From Carettochelys insculpta (Eukaryota > Chordata > Testudines > Carettochelyidae): a stretch of DNA of 64,000 nucleotides. Every line of letters starts with the position of its first letter. The stretch's first letter is position 1. The translations under genes were made by a program, and so were the position numbers. Positions 60,301 to 64,000 of this stretch are shown here, piece after piece. The notes beneath the pieces are model-generated. The model saw only the letters and a list, made by a program, of their open reading frames with translations. It searched no databases and was not told the DNA's origin. The stretch lies in contig NC_134167.1 of assembly GCF_033958435.1 (NCBI RefSeq), forward strand, positions 8,080,001 through 8,144,000, read 5' to 3'.

Positions 60301-63300
60301 ACATACACAGAATTAAGTGCTGCATGTACCTTCTGTTTTTCAGAGTGGTTGCTGGCTTGCTTAGTAGCCTCAGCCAATAACTGTTCATACTGTTTATGTC
60401 CTTTGTATTCTCGAACCCTCTTCTCATGCACCCATGCCCTCTCAGGTTGGTTGCTAAAAAACTGAACATGGTATTCACGGGCACCTGAAATGAGAAACAC
60501 TGTACTAAGTAGCGCTATCAAAAGAAGTCAGTTCGTGGGTTTACTTGGCTATATTAGCCACAACATTCTTTCTTCACTCATTCAATTCTCGCAGAAAGAA
60601 GTTCTCCTTAGCTCTACAGAAGAGACAGTTCTATTTCTTACGCACCTGATATTGTTTTATAAAAGTGCCAAAATACCAAGATTATGCAGTCAGACTAGGA
60701 AACAAACAATAGCTACTAAGTTAATTTAGAGGAGAGGACTGGCTATGACATACCAATCATCTATTTTTTAGTTTGCTGGAAACTCGTGTTATCTGTATTA
60801 AATAGAAAAGTTCAACACAACTTCCAATGAGAAACTGAAATAGCAAATTACGTATTGTCACAACATTGCACAGTACTTTAAAAAGTAAAGAGGCATTGTG
60901 CATACTTCCACATTACAATCTCAGAGTGGTAGCACCTGGACCTCACCTGAGCAGTATCAATGAAATCAGTAGGACTACTTGTGCAAGTGAAAATTTCCTA
61001 TTTAAGAGATGAACACTTATCCCCACTTTGGAGTCCATAAAGGCCATACCTTCCAGATGGGGCCAGGGAAAGATAAGCCAGCAGTAGCTATGGCAATCTT
61101 AGGGTTTTTTTAAAACATTAAAAATTTAATTTTTTCAATATATTCAGATATCAGTTACCCCAAAAATGAAACTCAGTGGACAATTCTTCTTTAAATTCAC
61201 TCCAAAATAACTTCAGTTATTCTTTTTATATGGGCACATGTATATTTATTCTCAATATTAGAAAAATTACTCTTGTTGGGAAGACAAAAATTACTCAGCC
61301 ATTTACTTTCCCCTGTTTTAAATGAACAGTTGAATATATTTATAACCAAAAAGATACCGTTCTGTATTTCTTAATTTCCCTGTTCAAAAACAATAGAAGA
61401 GAATTTGTTTGTGTCAGAGAGCCAAACAAAGTTAGATTTTGGCTCATCCTTGCCAATTTCACTCTGGAAGCCCTCTCCCAATTGTCATAAGTTTTCAGTT
61501 ATATCTTAGAGCAAGGTTTTTAATTAAGGAGCAATTACTGATACAGCATCTAACGTGTGCACTCAACAGTTCTTCTTTACCTCTTGTGTTAATTTTGGTA
61601 TGAACCTCTAGCTGTGGATCACTTGAAACCATGCAAGGCCACCAAGGGTAAGTTCCCACCTTGGACCAGACTAGATCGCCAACCTGAAACTTGATGTCGG
61701 TTGTAACTTGTGTTGGAAGAGACGGCGACAACTGCTGGACCTATAAAGAAAATAACGGATATATCAGCCGCAGAAGAAAACAATTTAATAATAGTCACTA
61801 ACGCACAGTAATTCTGTTAACAACTTAAGAGTCTGCAACTTACTAAAGAGGAATTTTCACACTACTTTGGAAAGAGAGGCTGCTGAACTCTCTTTTATAT
61901 TCAAATTCGACCATTAACACACGGTTTGAACCAGGATGTGAATTTTCTGGGTCATTATAGGGGCTCATTTGCATACTTGGCTTAATCTAATTCTTGACTC
62001 CCTCCCCCCACACTCTCTGATTTGCTCACCTTGATAATTTGTTTTCTGATTTGTCAACCTCGATTACTATTTTTGGTTCTCTATGCCTTAAATATTGTGT
62101 CTGTTCTGGTAGGGCTATGGTCTGAAGAAGTGGGTCTGTCCCATGAAAGCTCATCACCTAATAAGTTATTTTGTTAGTCTTTAAAGTGCTACTTGTCTGC
62201 TTTTTTGTTTTGATAGTATATAGACTAGCACGGCTTTCTCTCTGTTACTAATTCATGAAGTGTTTGGGTCTGGATTGTTCTTTAATTTCTTCAACAATTT
62301 AGTTTTCCCCTTTTTTTTTTTCAGCTGGAACTGATGGTCAAGTACAACAAGTACAACACTCAGACTCCAAATGCATGGTTCACTAAGGCCGTGTCTACAC
62401 TTGCACAATTCTTCGAAATGGCCATGCAAATGGCCATTTCAAAGACTACTAATGAGGCACTGAAATGCATATTCAATGCCTCATTAGCATGCTGCCGGCC
62501 GCAGCTCTTTGAAACTGCCGCTTTTCGCTGCCGCACATCTTGTCCAGACAGGGGTCCTTTTCAAAAGGACCCTGGGAAATTTGAAATACCCTTATTCCTA
62601 TCAGCAGCCTCATTAGTAATCCTATTAGCGCCTCATTAGTAATCTTCAAAATGGCCATTTCAAAGATTTGTGCAAGTGTAGACGTAGCCTAAGTGATGGT
62701 TAACAATTGAGACATTCTAGAAAGGAGGTATCACCATAGAAAAAAATTGCCTTGATGAGCCAATTAGAAGTGTCATTTTGGCGTTGCTTTCTTCTGTCAT
62801 TAAATACAAATAAGCTGACCACTGGCCACAATAACAAAGACATAGGTGTTTCCAAGAATAGTGACTGATTTAGCTGATAGTAAGCTTTTACTATAAAGAG
62901 CCAGCAAGACAATTTCTAAGAATCCCTCTAAGCTGTGTGCACACACAGCTGCCTAATAGGCTCAGCTCAGGGCTGCTGCAGAAGAGCACAAATCACTTCT
63001 GTCAACAACTATTCGCAGCTGGGATCAGAGGAATGGCGCACTCTTCCAGCCGCAACAGGGAGTTGCCTTGGCTGAGGGATAGGTGCGCTCCTTTCCCCCC
63101 AGCAGCAGGAATGGATTAAGAAAGAGACTTTAGGGTCTGCAGACTGTAAAGCCCTTACGATCTGGGTCAAACCTCCCTGGATGAGAGGCAGGGGTGGGGA
63201 GGGGAACCAGAAGTGGCTCCATGTACTGCCATTCGTTTGTCCACTGGCTGGAGCCCCCACAAGCACCAAGAAGATCTGTTCCTGTGCTGCTCTCACCTAG

Positions 63301-63990
63301 AGGCTCCATCCCCACAGCTCCCACTGGCCAGGAATCACATCCAACGGGAGCTGTGGGGGGCAAGTCTTGCAGGTGAGCACAGGGCAGCACAGGCTTGTTC
63401 CCCCAACATCACCAGCTGCCCCGGGTAAGTGCCCTGTGCCCCAGCCCCCAGCCCTAGGTCTGAGCCCCCTCCTGTACCAAGTCTCGCACTCAGTCCCAGA
63501 CCTCACATCCCAGCCCTGACCCTCCTCCTGCACCCTCAGACCCTCCCAGAGCCTGAACCCCAACCCAGAGCCTCAGTCCTGAGCTCACTCCACCACCCTA
63601 GCTCCCTGCCCAGATCCCACATTCCCACTCCAGCCTCCTGCCCTGAGCATACCCCTGCACTCTAAATAGCTTGGTTCCACCCTGCCACCCCTTCCTGCAT
63701 CCCAAATGTCTGTCATGCTCCCACTCCCAGCCTTGAGCCCCCACCTTCACTCTGAAATCTTTCAGTTCCACCCCTCCCACAGATTGTCCACATGCAGAAG
63801 AATTTTGTTATGTGCACTAATAGGGAGGTGATGTGTCATAACAAAAGTCATTCCACACATCAACATAAAAAATTAGTAGGAACACTGAGTCCAAGACGTG
63901 TTAATTTATATAAGCACTAACCGGAGTTTCCTCCAACAGCGTATCTTCTTTTGGTCTTTCTGATAGCACACTAAGCCGCTCATTTGGTCT
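24156..63990 (-). CDS. NSD3: NSD3, histone H3K36 methyltransferase, 22 coding exons (N-terminus outside window)
   Basis: 22 exons join in one frame to 1210 residues and a TAA; human NSD3 has 1437, so 227 N-terminal residues and the start codon lie past 64000. NSD3 mono- and dimethylates H3K36 in the nucleus and is recruited to chromatin by PWWP and PHD readers (family knowledge). Domains in fragment numbering: PWWP1 about 38-105 (PWWP at 55-58); PHD1 about 477-520; PHD2 and PHD3 about 524-720; PWWP2 about 728-800 (RWWP at 745-748); AWS Cys cluster about 871-911; SET about 917-1040 with [28 protein letters not shown] and LTFNYNLDC; post-[13 protein letters not shown]; last PHD and C5HCH about 1097-1175. 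All SET cofactor motifs are intact. The BRD4-binding N-terminal part is not in view. Every donor is GT except one GC. Confidence 0.98.
24398..26044 (-). other. NSD3 last intron
   Basis: 1.65 kb, GT-AG. No repeat family or exon recognised. Confidence 0.55.
26045..26249 (-). CDS. NSD3: NSD3 exon: last PHD
   Basis: A Lys-rich helix ([20 protein letters not shown]) precedes [20 protein letters not shown] and [14 protein letters not shown], the final PHD. The donor is GTAAGT, phase 1. Confidence 0.98.
26250..27031 (-). other. NSD3 intron before the last PHD exon
   Basis: 782 bases of unique-looking sequence with no feature recognised. Confidence 0.55.
27032..27138 (-). CDS. NSD3: NSD3 exon: SET end and post-SET
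   Basis: It encodes [20 protein letters not shown], then [15 protein letters not shown]. The catalytic NYNLD and the post-SET Cys cluster are intact. The donor is GTTAGT. Confidence 0.98.
27628..27912. repeat. possible Tigger/pogo-like remnant
   Basis: It starts TA then cagtaaaccccctatatgcg and ends with gacttatgccgggggtggg and gtacag. The left end recalls Tigger termini, but the right end does not give a clean inverted repeat, so the class is uncertain. Confidence 0.3.
28234..28576. mobile_element. Harbinger-like MITE, 343 bp, 3-bp duplication ATC
   Basis: Terminal inverted repeats of about 45 bp (gctgtgtctagactagcccc at the left, its complement at the right) with inner copies of cttcgaag. 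Flanks are ATC at 28231-28233 and 28577-28579. No coding capacity. It lies in the NSD3 intron between the SET and post-SET exons. Confidence 0.82.
28776..28917 (-). CDS. NSD3: NSD3 exon: SET domain core 2, NHSCNPNC
   Basis: It encodes [20 protein letters not shown], then [24 protein letters not shown] binds the cofactor, and the Thr aligned with human T1232 (fragment residue 1005) is present. The donor is GTAAAC. Confidence 0.98.
29020..29169 (+). mobile_element. fold-back tRNA-type SINE, copy C, with 12-bp target duplication
   Basis: A sense head (tatcagaggggtagcagtgt, ggcaccttatagac) is followed at about 29094 by antisense gaagtgggtctttcccc back to gtctataaggtgcc. It is flanked by perfect tatatttagaca at 29008-29019 and 29170-29181. 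It sits in the NSD3 intron between two SET exons. Confidence 0.9.
29712..29828 (-). CDS. NSD3: NSD3 exon: SET domain core 1
   Basis: 39 codons: [20 protein letters not shown], then [19 protein letters not shown]. The Glu aligned with human E1181 (fragment residue 954) is present. The donor is GTAAAG. Confidence 0.98.
29829..33493 (-). other. NSD3 intron within the SET domain (3.7 kb)
   Basis: GT-AG. It contains a possible old repeat at about 31105-31190. The rest, including 31.9-33.2 kb, is unique-looking with no exon-like segment in phase. Confidence 0.6.
31105..31190. repeat. possible old interspersed repeat
   Basis: The segment ttttcaaaaacatttaagtc to tggctcctaagttacttggg, with the pattern of short inverted 'cctaag' and 'ttaagtc' words, recalls a widespread amniote MITE-like repeat. 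It is diverged and low confidence. Confidence 0.35.
33494..33763 (-). CDS. NSD3: NSD3 exon: AWS and start of SET
   Basis: 90 codons containing the AWS zinc cluster ([39 protein letters not shown]), followed by the SET start [14 protein letters not shown]. The acceptor is ccccccacag and the donor GTAGAA, phase 0. Confidence 0.98.
33764..34560 (-). other. NSD3 intron before the AWS exon
   Basis: 797 bases with A-rich runs at about 34277-34308 and no recognised element. Confidence 0.55.
34561..34673 (-). CDS. NSD3: NSD3 exon: helix linking PWWP2 to AWS
   Basis: It encodes [20 protein letters not shown], then [17 protein letters not shown], a charged helix followed by a conserved PPPYKHIK. The donor is GTGAGT, phase 0. 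Confidence 0.97.
34674..35110 (-). other. NSD3 intron after PWWP2
   Basis: 437 bases, nothing recognised. Confidence 0.55.
35111..35313 (-). CDS. NSD3: NSD3 exon: PWWP2
   Basis: It begins with the last base of the Arg codon, then [38 protein letters not shown] and [19 protein letters not shown]. The aromatic cage residues sit here. The donor is GTAAAA, phase 1. Confidence 0.97.
35314..38097 (-). other. NSD3 GC-AG intron inside PWWP2 (2.8 kb)
   Basis: The donor is GCAAGT at 38097-38092 and the acceptor is tttgcag ending at 35314. It contains the old CR1 copy at about 36090-36800; the rest shows no feature. Confidence 0.9.
36090..36800 (-). mobile_element. old CR1-type LINE fragment
   Basis: On the plus strand, in order: 'ccctggctaatagcctt', 'gagctccacaggctgacagt', 'tcccagtcttttactgtctt', 'cagaagctgttccatatgcc', 'ttttttgactgctgctgcac' and 'cagagaactatccacagtta', antisense to the reverse-transcriptase end of a CR1-type LINE. 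It is more diverged than the copy at 14.1 kb. Confidence 0.8.
38098..38254 (-). CDS. NSD3: NSD3 exon: PHD3 end and PWWP2 start (GC donor)
   Basis: It encodes [20 protein letters not shown], then [20 protein letters not shown] and [11 protein letters not shown] plus two bases of Arg. The exon ends CAG followed by GCAAGT, a non-canonical GC donor. No GT gives a continuous frame with the next exon. Confidence 0.95.
38255..40563 (-). other. NSD3 intron (2.3 kb)
   Basis: GT-AG, AT-rich, no repeat or exon recognised. Confidence 0.55.
40564..40713 (-). CDS. NSD3: NSD3 exon: PHD3 region, insert
   Basis: It encodes [20 protein letters not shown], then [20 protein letters not shown] and KKKCEK. The donor is GTAACC, phase 1. 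Confidence 0.97.
40807..40834. repeat. (TG)7(TA)7 microsatellite
   Basis: Alternating TG for 14 bases followed by TA for 14 bases. Confidence 0.95.
41417..41701. mobile_element. Harbinger-like MITE, 285 bp, 3-bp duplication ACT
   Basis: Inverted ends (gcttgtttacactactacct and the complement of aggtagtagtgtgaacaaac) flank an interior with several cttcgaag words and an inner gcagcacttcgttaag pair. Flanks are ACT at 41414-41416 and 41702-41704. Confidence 0.8.
44256..44580. mobile_element. probable Tigger/pogo-like MITE
   Basis: Ends ggaacctctctaatccgtaa (left) and the complement of ctagagaggttcgatctg (right) are inverted repeats of about 25 bp with mismatches, a form common for Tc/mariner-derived MITEs. 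The exact boundaries are not fixed. Confidence 0.5.
45518..45688 (-). CDS. NSD3: NSD3 exon: between PHD2 and PHD3
   Basis: It encodes [20 protein letters not shown], then [13 protein letters not shown] and [10 protein letters not shown]. The donor is GTGAGA, phase 1. Confidence 0.97.
45689..47082 (-). other. NSD3 intron (1.4 kb) half filled by a hAT-like element
   Basis: GT-AG; the element at 46154-46924 takes up 55% of it. The flanks show nothing else. Confidence 0.65.
46154..46924. mobile_element. non-autonomous hAT-like element, 771 bp
   Basis: The left end aagaccctatcaaattcact and the right end gtgaatttggtagggcccta are inverted. The flanks ttaatgac (46146-46153) and ttgataac (46925-46932) match at 6 of 8 positions, consistent with an old 8-bp duplication. 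The interior has imperfect direct repeats rich in cagcagctgctgctc-like words. It resembles a repeat common in turtle genomes. Confidence 0.68.
47083..47280 (-). CDS. NSD3: NSD3 exon: PHD2
   Basis: It encodes [34 protein letters not shown] and [16 protein letters not shown], the second atypical PHD. The donor is GTGAGA, phase 1. Confidence 0.97.
47281..47734 (-). other. NSD3 intron (454 bp)
   Basis: GT-AG, nothing recognised. Confidence 0.55.
47735..47861 (-). CDS. NSD3: NSD3 exon: PHD1
   Basis: It encodes [20 protein letters not shown], then [20 protein letters not shown], the Cys4-His-Cys3 pattern of PHD1. The donor is GTAAGT, phase 1. Confidence 0.97.
47862..48611 (-). other. NSD3 intron (750 bp)
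   Basis: GT-AG, nothing recognised. Confidence 0.55.
48612..48740 (-). CDS. NSD3: NSD3 exon: linker and first Cys of PHD1
   Basis: 43 codons: [20 protein letters not shown], then [18 protein letters not shown]. It ends with the first zinc-binding Cys of PHD1. The donor is GTAGGT, phase 0. Confidence 0.96.
48741..49167 (-). other. NSD3 intron (427 bp)
   Basis: GT-AG, nothing recognised. Confidence 0.55.
49168..49298 (-). CDS. NSD3: NSD3 exon: linker before PHD1
   Basis: It encodes [20 protein letters not shown], then [19 protein letters not shown], nearly identical to human. The acceptor is gtgttaag and the donor GTAAAT. Confidence 0.96.
49514..49639 (+). mobile_element. full-length-like tRNA-type SINE
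   Basis: The head tatctgaggggtagccgtgt and gtgttagtctg, then gtggcaccttctagactaac, agcataagctttcatgggc and aaagacccactttatc. This is the turtle-type tRNA-derived SINE structure, with an A-box-like head and the whole body in one orientation. Confidence 0.85.
49861..50615. mobile_element. outer AT-rich inverted-repeat element, split by insertion
   Basis: The left half (ggaagatctacaaaacaaag, gcattttgaaataatagctg, aaaataactatcctagcatc) and the right half (tgtgtagatgctgcattttg, ttattttgaaataagctatt, aaaataaggttgctctatag) form one long element with inverted ttttgaaat words. It is interrupted by the palindromic element at 50062-50482. Confidence 0.68.
50062..50482. mobile_element. palindromic MITE, about 420 bp, nested
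   Basis: It runs from ggctatgtctacactagccc to the complementary end, with an axis near 50279-50280 (cccatgagctcatggg). Arms of about 210 bp are complementary with few changes (for example ccttttcgaaaggacccc and its partner). There is no coding capacity; the open frames across it are mirror images. Confidence 0.88.
50703..50748 (-). CDS. NSD3: NSD3 46-base micro-like exon
   Basis: 15 codons, [15 protein letters not shown], plus the first base of Gly. The alternative frame ([11 protein letters not shown]) is ruled out because it would not join the next exon. In human the short isoform diverges right after this exon. Confidence 0.9.
50749..53234 (-). other. NSD3 intron (2.5 kb), AT-rich
   Basis: GT-AG. 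From about 51.4 to 53.2 kb it is AT-rich, repeat-free and contains minus-strand AATAAA motifs. A small local duplication lies at about 51217-51291 (tatagagtgctgcaagg / tatagagcattgcagagg). No exon recognised. Confidence 0.55.
53235..53335 (-). CDS. NSD3: NSD3 exon: basic linker (nuclear-localisation-like)
   Basis: It encodes [20 protein letters not shown], then [13 protein letters not shown]. Two basic clusters are consistent with nuclear import signals. The donor is GTTGGC, phase 0. Confidence 0.96.
53336..57559 (-). other. NSD3 intron (4.2 kb)
   Basis: GT-AG. The only recognised element is the SINE-related repeat at about 56368-56632. The region 54-56 kb has nothing recognisable. Confidence 0.6.
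56368..56632 (-). mobile_element. SINE-related repeat, truncated head
   Basis: On the plus strand from ttctgggtcattatgggg through ttgctcaccttgataatttt to gaagaagtgggtctgtccc and agtctttaaagtgctact, the same order as the longer copy at 61944-62248. It lacks the head gatagtatatagactagc. Confidence 0.82.
57560..57686 (-). CDS. NSD3: NSD3 exon: Ser/Thr-rich linker
   Basis: It encodes [20 protein letters not shown], then a variable stretch ending [10 protein letters not shown]. The human equivalent starts [10 protein letters not shown]. The donor is GTAGGC, phase 1. Confidence 0.95.
57687..58629 (-). other. NSD3 intron (0.94 kb)
   Basis: GT-AG, no element recognised. Confidence 0.55.
58630..59142 (-). 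CDS. NSD3: NSD3 exon: linker after PWWP1
   Basis: The largest exon here at 171 codons. It starts [20 protein letters not shown] and contains a variable Pro/Lys/Ser-rich linker, then [20 protein letters not shown] and [10 protein letters not shown]. The donor is GTACAC, phase 0. Confidence 0.97.
59143..60329 (-). other. NSD3 intron (1.2 kb)
   Basis: GT-AG. It holds a CT microsatellite at 59776-59800 and is otherwise unremarkable. Confidence 0.6.
59776..59800. repeat. (CT)n microsatellite
   Basis: A CT run of about 25 bases with one interruption. Confidence 0.92.
60330..60484 (-). CDS. NSD3: NSD3 exon: PWWP1 end
   Basis: It encodes [20 protein letters not shown], then [19 protein letters not shown], completing PWWP1 and a basic helix. 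The donor GTACAT is weak but in phase. Confidence 0.97.
60485..61580 (-). other. NSD3 intron (1.1 kb)
   Basis: GT-AG, AT-rich, no element recognised. Confidence 0.55.
61581..61740 (-). CDS. NSD3: NSD3 exon: PWWP1 start
   Basis: It encodes [19 protein letters not shown], then [19 protein letters not shown] and [13 protein letters not shown]. The PWWP motif is exact. The donor GTAAAG splits a Gly codon. Confidence 0.97.
61944..62248 (-). mobile_element. tRNA-type SINE with long tail, about 305 bp
   Basis: In sense (minus strand) the head gtaacagagagaaagccgtg and ctagtctatatactatca precedes agcacttttaaa-type body sequence, agacccacttcttcagacca and a tail shared with the repeat at 56.4 kb. It is the reference copy used here to read the fold-back SINEs. 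Confidence 0.85.
62387..62689. mobile_element. Harbinger-like MITE, 303 bp, TAA duplication
   Basis: Inverted ends ggccgtgtctacacttgcac and the complement of gtgcaagtgtagacgtagcc, flanked by TAA at 62384-62386 and 62690-62692, a PIF/Harbinger-type target. The interior shares aatggccatttc and gaggcactgaaatgc-type words with the palindrome at 50.1 kb. Confidence 0.85.
62918..63888. mobile_element. non-autonomous DNA element with internal minisatellite
   Basis: The left end gaatccctctaagctgtgtg and the right end aattagtaggaacactga are degraded inverted repeats. The interior has a Pro-codon-like array (agccctgaccctcctcctgc, agagcctgaacccc) at about 63430-63740 and a tail with gttatgtgcactaatagg. 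It resembles a repeat known from turtles, and the proline-rich open frames across it are artefacts. Confidence 0.6.
63922..63990 (-). CDS. NSD3: NSD3 coding exon (human exon 3 equivalent)
   Basis: 23 codons, [20 protein letters not shown] then ETP. The acceptor TAG at 63993-63991 places a stop in the exon frame directly upstream, so the exon starts here. The donor is GTTAGT. It lies before PWWP1. Confidence 0.88.
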
Positions 63991-64000
63991 CTAAGAAAAG

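Larger units (their letters stand above)
61741..63921 (-). other. NSD3 intron (2.2 kb) with three repeats
   Basis: GT-AG. It holds a SINE (61944-62248), a Harbinger-like MITE (62387-62689) and a larger DNA element with an internal minisatellite (about 62918-63888), leaving little unique sequence. Confidence 0.75.

Noticed and set aside
63009..63780. Proline- and serine-rich frames on both strands
   Set aside because: They lie in a DNA element with a minisatellite; no splice-compatible exon or known domain.
1..64000. CRISPR arrays, tRNA or rRNA genes, endogenous viruses, prokaryotic operons
   Set aside because: None seen. The tRNA-like heads belong to SINEs and the tandem repeats are microsatellites.
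1..64000. A novel multi-gene system
   Set aside because: The three genes are well-known conserved vertebrate genes, and nothing links them functionally beyond ancient synteny.

Overview
This window is vertebrate nuclear DNA, most likely from a turtle. It carries three intron-rich protein genes with GT-AG exons, CR1 LINE fragments, a tRNA-type SINE whose head resembles the turtle SINE family, Tc/hAT/Harbinger-like non-autonomous DNA elements and a Penelope remnant. The turtle assignment rests on repeats recognised from memory; crocodilian or another sauropsid is not excluded. The gene order matches the block on human chromosome 8p11.23: DDHD2, then PLPP5, then NSD3.

Layout. (1) 1-3729, plus strand: the last six coding exons of DDHD2, followed by about 3.2 kb of probable 3' UTR. 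(2) 7.7-17.3 kb, minus strand: the complete PLPP5 gene, with seven coding exons, 263 residues, all three lipid-phosphatase motifs, and a CpG-rich promoter at about 17.1-17.6 kb. It converges tail to tail on DDHD2. (3) 18.5-64.0 kb, minus strand: NSD3, with 22 coding exons encoding 1210 residues up to the stop, and a 3' UTR of about 5.6 kb. The first coding exon (about 227 residues by comparison with human NSD3) lies beyond the right edge. All exon phases join without a break in all three genes, so I see no pseudogenisation.

Between exons the window is intronic or intergenic, with scattered repeats. The most unusual are (a) three SINE copies with the same fold-back structure (a sense 5' part followed by an antisense copy), two of them with perfect 12- and 15-bp target duplications; (b) a roughly 420-bp near-perfect palindromic element nested inside another inverted-repeat element in an NSD3 intron; (c) several Harbinger-like elements with 3-bp flanking duplications; and (d) a GC-AG intron interrupting the second PWWP domain of NSD3.

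The three genes are neighbours but have unrelated roles. DDHD2 is a phospholipase/triacylglycerol lipase, PLPP5 dephosphorylates lipid phosphates, and NSD3 is a nuclear H3K36 methyltransferase. I see no operon, CRISPR array, toxin, virus or new multi-gene system here. The interest lies in repeat architecture and splice-site detail.
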